Assembly (NCBI GenBank): GCA_934359535.1
Contig: CAKRLN010000058.1
Coordinates: 1-11,310, forward strand
Direction of reading: 5' to 3'
DNA length: 11,310 nucleotides
Source of the DNA: an uncultured Lachnospiraceae bacterium
GTDB lineage: Bacteria; Bacillota; Clostridia; Lachnospirales; Lachnospiraceae
The notes under the pieces were generated by a model. It saw only the letters and a program-made list of their open reading frames with translations, did no database searches and was not told the origin of the DNA. The position numbers and the translations under genes are program-made. Positions 6,574 to 11,310 of the stretch are shown piece by piece. Each line of letters opens with the position of its first letter. Within the stretch, counting starts at the first letter, position 1.

Positions 6574-7209
6574 TCATATGCCTTTTCCAATACAGATACT
6601 CAGGAAATATATATTCCTGACCCCAGACAGCTGCAATGCCTCTGCTGCTGCATCTATAGTACTTCCTGTCGTATAAATATCATCAATTAATAAAATATAC
6701 TTATATTTTACAATATCTTTCGATACATGAAAAGCATTTTTAAGATTATTTTTTCTTTCTATGTCATTTAACTGCTTCTGCGGTCTGGTATTTTTCACCC
6801 GTTCTAAGAGATCCGCCCTGCATGGAATGCCACATTCTTCTGAAAGTGCCTTTGCAAACACCTCTGCCTGGTTATAGCCGCGTCTTCTCTGCTTCTTTTT
6901 ATACATTGGAACCGGAATGAACACCTCGATTCCATGCTGCCTGATCCATGCCCCATAATTTTTGGAGGCAATCCTTGCGTATACGCCAGCGTATTCCCGC
7001 CTTCCGGCATATTTAAAACGGTACATTGACTGCTTCATATCCCCTTTATATAGGAAGATACTTTTTCCCTGGATATAGCGGTGATGCTTTTTTTCACAGT
7101 CAAAGCAGAACTCCTTTCGCATATGATCGACCGGCTGCCCGCATTTCATACAGACCGGCTCTGTGATCACCTGGAGCTTTTTTGGCACTCCGGATGTACC
7201 CAATCCCAT
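6574..7209 (-). CDS. comFC: ComF-family phosphoribosyltransferase, C-terminal part of a split gene
   Basis: This open frame holds the main body of a ComF/ComFC-like protein, associated with DNA uptake in Bacillus and with a type I phosphoribosyltransferase fold. It has a zinc knuckle (Cys20, Cys23, Cys35, Cys38 in this frame), the conserved RRRGYNQAEVFAKALS (108-123), and the PRPP-binding loop ILLIDDIYTTGST (172-184). The first nine residues of the frame do not resemble the family; homology begins at the KKLQ near residue 10. The natural N-terminus is in the overlapping frame at 7167-7400. Joining them through a -1 shift at the A6 run (7178-7183) gives a protein of about 275 residues. The only in-frame ATG (7207-7209) has AAGGA just 3 nt away, a poor site. 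So this is either a broken gene, a sequence error, or a frameshifted gene. It lies 12 nt before yvyF. Confidence 0.8.
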   Translation of the reverse strand: MGLGTSGVPKKLQVITEPVCMKCGQPVDHMRKEFCFDCEKKHHRYIQGKSIFLYKGDMKQSMYRFKYAGRREYAGVYARIASKNYGAWIRQHGIEVFIPVPMYKKKQRRRGYNQAEVFAKALSEECGIPCRADLLERVKNTRPQKQLNDIERKNNLKNAFHVSKDIVKYKYILLIDDIYTTGSTIDAAAEALQLSGVRNIYFLSICIGKGI

Positions 7210-7400
7210 ACTTCCTTACCAGATACCTCTGTCCCAGATGCCTCCGTTCCAGCTTTCCTCCCGGCACGCACCCGGTTTTCATATGGCAGCACCTCATCAC
7301 AGGCCACACACCGCGGTGGATAAATAAGCGCCAATACAGCATCCAGATATTCTTTTCTTTTTCCCCCCAAGCCATACTCCTTTCCTGTTTTCATTTCCAT
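7167..7400 (-). pseudogene. comFC: ComF N-terminal fragment, out of frame with the rest
   Basis: This 77-codon frame has the typical ComF opening: LALIYPPRCVACDEVLP (23-39) with the first CxxC (Cys31, Cys34), then WVHPECQK (67-74), in which His69/Cys72 fit the next metal-ligand pair. It then runs into SSR and a stop. In the -1 frame the same DNA continues as QKKLQVITEPVCMKCG, the expected ComF continuation, so the break is at the six-A run at 7178-7183. Residues about 50-64 (GTEAS/GTEVS/GKEVW) come from a 15-bp tandem repeat and extend the linker between the two ligand pairs. The ATG at 7398-7400 has only a weak AAGG site; Met3 is an alternative start. I saw no convincing minus-strand promoter upstream. 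Confidence 0.75.
7205..7249. repeat. Degenerate 15-bp tandem repeat (three units) inside comF
   Basis: Three consecutive 15-bp units lie at 7205-7219, 7220-7234 and 7235-7249. The last two share 12 of 15 bases (CAGATACCTCTGTCC and CAGATGCCTCCGTTC); the first is more diverged, with 9 of 15. In the minus-strand comF N-terminal frame each unit encodes a five-residue motif (GTEAS, GTEVS, GKEVW). Because the unit is a multiple of three, expansion would not shift the frame. The repeats end about 20 bp from the A6 frameshift site. Confidence 0.65.
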
Positions 7401-7431
7401 TTTACCTTACCATAGGAGAAGCTGCTTGTCA

Positions 7432-7460
7432 TTGACTTTTTAGGCATTTAAGCCTATAAT
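7432..7460 (+). promoter_or_regulatory. Near-consensus SigA promoter of the ABC transporter operon
   Basis: TTGACT (7432-7437; 5 of 6 consensus bases) and a perfect TATAAT (7455-7460) are separated by exactly 17 bp. Transcription would start near 7467, giving a leader of about 65 nt. That is too short for a T-box, which might have been expected if the transporter were regulated by tryptophan availability. Confidence 0.85.
7441..7456. promoter_or_regulatory. Inverted repeat in the promoter spacer, possible operator
   Basis: TAGGC-ATTTAA-GCCTA forms a 16-bp inverted repeat with perfect 5-bp arms. It fills most of the spacer and overlaps the first two bases of the -10 box at 7455-7460. A protein bound here would block RNA polymerase. 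The regulator is unknown, and short inverted repeats occur by chance. Confidence 0.4.
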
Positions 7461-7490
7461 TTACTCATTCAGTGCTTTGATGCTTTAAAC

Positions 7491-7503
7491 TAGCAAAAAG
7501 CTA
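7491..7503. repeat. Short inverted repeat in the ABC operon leader
   Basis: TAGC-AAAAA-GCTA forms a 4-bp-stem inverted repeat about 18 nt upstream of the ribosome binding site. Two copies of TGCTTT (7473-7478 and 7481-7486) lie just before it. The stem is too weak to be a terminator; it might be a minor leader hairpin or a second binding site. Confidence 0.25.
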
Positions 7504-7532
7504 AAATGCATTTATGAAATGGAGGATTTCTT

Positions 7533-8537
7533 ATGAAAAAAGCAACAAAATTTGCTTCTGTCCTTCTTGCAGCTGCAATGACCTTATCTCTTGCAGGCTG
7601 TGGAAGCCAGAGCACAAACGATAACACACAATCTGCCGGTGGCAGCACCTCCGGCAAAACATACACGATTGGTATCTGCCAGCTTGTACAGCATGAGGCT
7701 TTAGATGCTGCAACTGAGGGATTTAAGGACGCGCTGACCGATAAGCTTGGAAGCAATGTCAAATTCGATGAGCAGAATGCTGCCGGGGATGCCCCAACCT
7801 GCTCTACCATCTGCACAACGTTTGCAACAAATGGCTATGACCTGATCCTTGGAAATGCAACTGCCGCACTTCAGGCTGCTGTCTCTGCAACCGATACAAT
7901 CCCAGTACTCGGAACCTCAATCACAGACTATGCGACAGCGCTTGACATGTCTGACTGGACCGGAACAACCGGGAAAAACATTTCCGGAACAACAGACCTT
8001 GCGCCTCTTGATGAGCAGGCAAACTGCATCGCGGAGCTGTTCCCGGATGCCAAAACAATTGGTATCCTCTACTGTTCTTCCGAGCCAAACAGCATTTACC
8101 AGTCCACAACGATGTCCGGCTATTTGGAGAAAAAGGGCTACAAGGTAAAGGAATATACCTTCTCTGACACAAACGATGTCGCTTCGGTTACCCAGAATGC
8201 CTGTGATAACTCCGATGTCATTTACATCCCGACCGATAACACTGCTGCTTCCTGCACTGAAGCAATCAACAACGTTGCTTCTCCTGCTGGCATTCCGATT
8301 TTTGCCGGTGAGGAAGGACTTGCAAAGGGCTGTGGTGTTGCAACACTGTCCATCAGCTATTATGACCTTGGATACACAACCGGTGAAATGGCATATGATA
8401 TTCTGGTAAACGGGGAAGACATCTCCAAAATGGAGATCAAAACAGCACCAAAATTTACCAAAGAATACATCGCTGACCGCGCTGATGCTTTAAATATCAC
8501 AGTACCGGACGATTACGAAGTTCTTGACGTAAAATAA
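7533..8537 (+). CDS. ABC transporter substrate-binding lipoprotein (TrpX-like, ABC_sub_bind family)
   Basis: This is the extracytoplasmic ligand-binding component of an ABC importer. The 334-residue product has a lipoprotein signal: basic start, hydrophobic core and lipobox LAGC with lipidated Cys23. A Ser/Asn/Gly/Thr linker (24-41) then leads to a two-lobed periplasmic-binding fold. Family landmarks are YTIGICQLVQHEALDAA (44-60), IGILYCSSEPNS (176-187), IYIPTDNT (230-237), and the run from FAGEEG (257-262) to YYDLGYTTGEMA (276-287). These match the ABC_sub_bind family (PF04392), which includes the tryptophan-binding TrpX of streptococci. Aromatic amino acid uptake is therefore the best guess, but specificity cannot be fixed from sequence alone. 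The GGAGGA ribosome site (7521-7526) is well placed. It is the first gene of the operon and is followed 25 nt later by its permease. Confidence 0.9.
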   Translation: MKKATKFASVLLAAAMTLSLAGCGSQSTNDNTQSAGGSTSGKTYTIGICQLVQHEALDAATEGFKDALTDKLGSNVKFDEQNAAGDAPTCSTICTTFATNGYDLILGNATAALQAAVSATDTIPVLGTSITDYATALDMSDWTGTTGKNISGTTDLAPLDEQANCIAELFPDAKTIGILYCSSEPNSIYQSTTMSGYLEKKGYKVKEYTFSDTNDVASVTQNACDNSDVIYIPTDNTAASCTEAINNVASPAGIPIFAGEEGLAKGCGVATLSISYYDLGYTTGEMAYDILVNGEDISKMEIKTAPKFTKEYIADRADALNITVPDDYEVLDVK

Positions 8538-8562
8538 TCTACAAAAAGGAGAGGTAACACTC

Positions 8563-9543
8563 ATGTTTTTCATCAACTATTTTTCATCGTTGAATCCAGC
8601 CGCATTTACGAATGCGCTGCCTGGCAATATTGCACAGGGCCTGATCTGGGGAATTATGGCGCTTGGCGTTTATATCACCTTCCGGCTTCTGGATTTTGCA
8701 GATCTGACCGTTGACGGTTCCTTTGCGACCGGCGGTGCCGTGACGGTTATGTTAACAGTTTCCGGCCACAATATCTGGTTTTCCCTGTTTATTGCATGCA
8801 TTGCCGGACTTCTTGCCGGGCTATGCACAGGTCTTTTACACACAAAGCTTGGAATCCCGCCAATCCTTGCCGGAATCCTGACACAGATTGCTTTGTATTC
8901 CATCAATTTGAATATTATGGACCACCATGCAAACCAGGCATTAAGCGTTGATAAATATACGCTGGTCCTCTCCTCCCGCAATCTGACAGCGGCAATCCTG
9001 ACCGCACTTCTCTTTGCTGCTGTCATCATCGCACTTCTGTACTGGTATTTCGGTACCGAGCAGGGTTCTGCCATCCGTGCAACCGGATGCAACCCTGCCA
9101 TGAGCTGCGCACAGGGAATCAACATTGACAATATGAAGCTGATCGGACTTTCCCTTTCCAATGCAATCGTTGCACTCTCCGGCGGACTGCTCTCCCAGTA
9201 TTCCGGCTTTTCCGATGTCAACATGGGACGCGGTAGTATCGTAATCGGTCTTGCTGCCGTTATCATCGGCGAAGTATTCGGGGATGCCATCCTTGGAAAA
9301 CACATGGATTTCAAAGGCCGTCTGATCTTTGTTGTCCTTGGTGGAATTATCTACTATATCGTAATCGGAATCGTTTTATGGCTCAGGATGCCAAGTGATA
9401 ACTTAAAGCTGTTTACTGCAATCATTGTTGCCATTTTCCTTGCGGTTCCATATTTAAAGGGCAAGAGTAAAAGCTCCTTTGCCAAAGCAGGAAAACGTTC
9501 TGCTTCCTACAGCAGTGCCGCTTCCCATAAGGAGGAGAAATAA
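8563..9543 (+). CDS. ABC transporter permease (BPD_transp_2 / TrpY-like)
   Basis: This is the membrane channel subunit of the importer. The 326-residue product has about eight or nine hydrophobic segments, beginning at about 20-40 and ending at about 283-300, and a basic hydrophilic C-terminus (about 301-326, rich in Lys and Ser). Features of the branched-chain-amino-acid/ribose permease family (PF02653) include LDFADLTVDGSFATGGA (43-59), the coupling region GSAIRATGCNPAMSCAQGIN (split around 168-187), and LSGGLLSQYSGF (204-215). It appears to be the only permease gene, so a homodimer is expected. AGGAGAGG lies 8 nt before the ATG. The ribosome binding site of the downstream ATPase gene lies inside the last codons of this gene. 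Confidence 0.9.
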   Translation: MFFINYFSSLNPAAFTNALPGNIAQGLIWGIMALGVYITFRLLDFADLTVDGSFATGGAVTVMLTVSGHNIWFSLFIACIAGLLAGLCTGLLHTKLGIPPILAGILTQIALYSINLNIMDHHANQALSVDKYTLVLSSRNLTAAILTALLFAAVIIALLYWYFGTEQGSAIRATGCNPAMSCAQGINIDNMKLIGLSLSNAIVALSGGLLSQYSGFSDVNMGRGSIVIGLAAVIIGEVFGDAILGKHMDFKGRLIFVVLGGIIYYIVIGIVLWLRMPSDNLKLFTAIIVAIFLAVPYLKGKSKSSFAKAGKRSASYSSAASHKEEK

Positions 9544-9544
9544 G

Positions 9545-10339
9545 ATGTTAGAAATCCGTAATGTTCATAAAACCTTTAATCCTGGAACAATCAACGAAAA
9601 GCATGCCTTAAACGGTGTGAACCTAAAGCTTGATCCCGGTGATTTTGTAACCGTGATCGGTGGAAACGGTGCCGGGAAATCCACAATGTTAAATGCAGTT
9701 GCCGGAACCTGGCCAGTCGATGACGGTGCGATCTTTATCGATGGCGTAGATGTCACCGGGCTTCCGGAATTTAAACGCGCCACCTTTTTGGGCCGTGTAT
9801 TCCAGGATCCGATGACCGGAACAACTGCCACAATGCAGATTGATGAAAACCTTGCACTTGCAGCTCGCCGCGGACAGAAACGCGGTCTCCGCTGGGGCAT
9901 CACCAAGGCGGAAAAGGAACGATTTCATGAGCTTTTAAAGGAGCTTGACCTCGGTCTTGAAGACCGCATGACCTCAAAGGTTGGTCTGCTCTCCGGTGGA
10001 CAGCGCCAGGCTGTAACGCTCCTTATGGCATCTCTCCAGAAGCCGAAGGTGCTTCTTCTCGATGAGCATACCGCAGCACTCGATCCGAAAACGGCTGCAA
10101 AAGTACTTGCACTTACCGATAAGATTATCTCGGAAAACAAGCTGACCGCCATGATGGTCACCCACAATATGCGGGATGCCATTACACATGGCAACCGGCT
10201 TATTATGATGAATAATGGCCAGGTCGTATTAAACATCTCCGGTGAGGAGAAAAAAACATTAACTGTAGAAGATCTTCTTCTGAAATTTGAGGAAGTATCC
10301 GGCGAGGAGTTTGCTTCAGACAAAGCACTTCTCGGATAA
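9545..10339 (+). CDS. ABC transporter ATP-binding protein (TrpZ-like)
   Basis: This cytoplasmic ATPase powers the importer. The 264-residue product has all the ABC motifs: Walker A GGNGAGKST (39-47), Q-loop VFQDP (Gln87), signature LSGGQRQ (149-155), Walker B VLLLDE (169-174) with catalytic Glu174, D-loop AALD (177-180) and H-loop His207 (VTHN). I chose the ATG at 9545-9547 because MLEIRNVHKTF is the normal start of the fold and AAGGAGG (9529-9535) lies 9 nt upstream. An upstream in-frame ATG at 9479 would add 22 residues encoded wholly within the permease gene. Only 1 nt separates the permease stop from this ATG, so translational coupling is likely. No terminator is visible in the 24 nt before the GH13 gene. 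Confidence 0.93.
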   Translation: MLEIRNVHKTFNPGTINEKHALNGVNLKLDPGDFVTVIGGNGAGKSTMLNAVAGTWPVDDGAIFIDGVDVTGLPEFKRATFLGRVFQDPMTGTTATMQIDENLALAARRGQKRGLRWGITKAEKERFHELLKELDLGLEDRMTSKVGLLSGGQRQAVTLLMASLQKPKVLLLDEHTAALDPKTAAKVLALTDKIISENKLTAMMVTHNMRDAITHGNRLIMMNNGQVVLNISGEEKKTLTVEDLLLKFEEVSGEEFASDKALLG

Positions 10340-10363
10340 GCATAACAGACAGGAGGCAGGATT

Positions 10364-11310
10364 ATGTGGGCATATGAAAGTGTATTTTATCAGATCTATC
10401 CCTTGGGATTTTGTGGCGCACCCTTTGAGAATGACGGTGTTTTAGAGCACCGGATCTTAAAGGTAAACGACTGGATCCCGCATATCAAAAAGCTTGGGGC
10501 GGATGCTATTTATTTTTCACCGGTATTTGAATCCGACACCCATGGCTACAATACAAGGAATTATACAAAAATCGATACCCGTCTTGGCACAAACGAGGAT
10601 TTCAAAGAGGTCTGTGATAATCTTCACAAAGAAGGCATCCGTGTTGTGTTAGATGGTGTGTTTAATCATGTCGGAAGAGGCTTTTTTGCCTTTGAGGATG
10701 TTTTAAAAAACCGCGAGGCATCTCCTTATGTAGACTGGTTTTCCCGGATTGCCTTTGACGGCAACTCCAATTACAACGACGGTCTCTGGTACGAGGGCTG
10801 GGAAGGCAACTACGATCTTGTAAAATTAAATCTGCGTAACGAGGATGTTATAAAACATATCTTTTCTGCAATCCGCGGCTGGGTGGAGGAATTTGACATT
10901 GACGGTCTCCGTCTCGATGTTGCCTACTGCCTTGACCATGATTTTCTGCGCCGGCTGCGCAGCTTCTGTACAGAGCTTAAGGAAGATTTCTTCTTAGTCG
11001 GAGAGACACTGCACGGCGATTACAACCAGATCATGAATGATGAAATGCTTCATTCGGTTACGAACTACGAATGCTACAAGGGCTTATATTCAAGCTTTAA
11101 CTGCATGAATATGTTTGAGATCAACCACTCCCTCTTACGCCAGTTTGGCCCAGAGCAGTGGACCCTATACAAAGGAAAGCATCTTCTGTCGTTTGTCGAC
11201 AACCACGATGTAACCCGGATTGCAAGCATTTTAAATAATCCAGCGCACCTGCCTTTAATCTATGCCGTATCGTTTGGTATGCCGGGCATTCCATGTGTCT
11301 ACTATGGCAG
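10364..11310 (+). CDS. GH13 alpha-amylase-family glycoside hydrolase, 3' truncated by the window
   Basis: This is a family 13 enzyme acting on alpha-glucosidic bonds of starch-derived oligosaccharides. About 315 residues are visible and the frame is still open at the right edge. The (beta/alpha)8 motifs are intact: region I DGVFNH (97-102), region II GLRLDVA with nucleophile Asp185, region III LVGE with acid/base Glu214, and region IV FVDNHD with Asp282. There is no signal peptide and no N-terminal carbohydrate-binding domain; the barrel begins at once (YESVFYQIYPLGF), so the enzyme is probably cytoplasmic and acts on imported maltodextrins. Exact specificity (alpha-amylase, neopullulanase-like or maltodextrin glucosidase) is not resolvable. 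AGGAGG (10351-10356) lies 7 nt before the ATG. It lies only 24 nt after the ABC ATPase, and co-transcription is inferred. Confidence 0.9.
   Translation, partial: MWAYESVFYQIYPLGFCGAPFENDGVLEHRILKVNDWIPHIKKLGADAIYFSPVFESDTHGYNTRNYTKIDTRLGTNEDFKEVCDNLHKEGIRVVLDGVFNHVGRGFFAFEDVLKNREASPYVDWFSRIAFDGNSNYNDGLWYEGWEGNYDLVKLNLRNEDVIKHIFSAIRGWVEEFDIDGLRLDVAYCLDHDFLRRLRSFCTELKEDFFLVGETLHGDYNQIMNDEMLHSVTNYECYKGLYSSFNCMNMFEINHSLLRQFGPEQWTLYKGKHLLSFVDNHDVTRIASILNNPAHLPLIYAVSFGMPGIPCVYYG

Noticed and set aside
7178..7184. Programmed -1 frameshift of the A-AAA-AAG type in comF
   Set aside because: The heptamer bases are present but phased CAA-AAA-AGC in the incoming frame, so the canonical tandem slip is not available. 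I saw no obvious stimulatory hairpin. Kept only as a possibility under the frameshift finding.
7401..7431. Possible minus-strand promoter for comF (ATGACA, 17 bp, TAAGGT with TG extension)
   Set aside because: The -10 matches only 3 of 6 consensus bases, and the start site would fall within the comF start region, leaving no room for a ribosome binding site.
7461..7532. T-box or riboswitch in the ABC transporter leader
   Set aside because: The leader is about 65 nt, much shorter than a T-box, and has no specifier stem, T-box sequence or terminator/antiterminator pair.
7490..7816. Minus-strand frame opposite the start of the substrate-binding protein
   Set aside because: It overlaps the strong plus-strand promoter leader and lipoprotein signal, and has no family features.
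8670..9314. Long minus-strand frame opposite the permease gene
   Set aside because: The opposite strand encodes a clear membrane permease, and this frame has no recognisable domain and no ribosome site.
9479..9544. Upstream ATG extending the ABC ATPase by 22 residues
   Set aside because: The extra residues lie wholly within the permease gene and do not resemble the ATPase N-terminus. The ATG at 9545 has a good ribosome site.
10340..10363. Terminator between the ABC ATPase and GH13 genes
   Set aside because: The 24-nt gap has no inverted repeat or T-run; it contains the GH13 ribosome site.

Overview
The window looks like chromosome of a Gram-positive anaerobe of the Lachnospiraceae type (Roseburia/Agathobacter-like). 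This rests on moderate GC with strong AGGAGG-type ribosome binding sites, a long-form (type 2) LeuA, a Firmicute HPr with His15 and Ser46, a CdaA-CdaR pair, a ComF-YvyF pair as in Bacillus, and a lipoprotein-type ABC transporter. The genus is inference. I see no rRNA, tRNA, CRISPR array, insertion sequence or phage gene, and no gap over 300 bases without a gene.

Left two thirds (1-6090, all minus strand). One compact operon appears to start at an extended -10 promoter at 6062-6090. In transcription order it encodes a small two-helix membrane protein (135 aa), a polytopic membrane protein with a charged cytosolic tail (349 aa), the diadenylate cyclase CdaA, its membrane-anchored regulator CdaR (four YbbR repeats and a long Ser/Gly-rich tail), HPr (GTG start), a 558-aa 2-isopropylmalate synthase, and the first 43 codons of a further membrane protein that leaves the window. 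Gaps are 1-44 nt and cdaA/cdaR overlap by 35 nt. The usual third member of the c-di-AMP cluster, glmM, is not here. Its place is taken by ptsH-leuA, which would put c-di-AMP synthesis, sugar-PTS/carbon control and leucine synthesis on one transcript.

Middle (6105-7400, minus strand). A comF-yvyF pair ends in an intrinsic terminator at 6105-6130. The comF homologue is split by a -1 frameshift at a run of six A residues, and a degenerate 15-bp tandem repeat lies in its N-terminal zinc-binding region. yvyF encodes a two-zinc-knuckle protein of the flagellar-operon YvyF family.

Right part (7401-11310, plus strand). A near-consensus promoter with a 16-bp inverted repeat in its spacer drives a three-gene ABC importer: a lipoprotein of the TrpX-like ABC_sub_bind family, a BPD_transp_2 permease and an ATPase. 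A cytoplasmic GH13 alpha-glucan hydrolase gene follows after 24 nt with no visible terminator, and runs off the window. An aromatic amino acid is the best guess for the transporter's substrate, but the GH13 neighbour is unexpected.

The strongest leads for something undescribed are the two uncharacterised membrane proteins at the head of the c-di-AMP operon, and the split comF.
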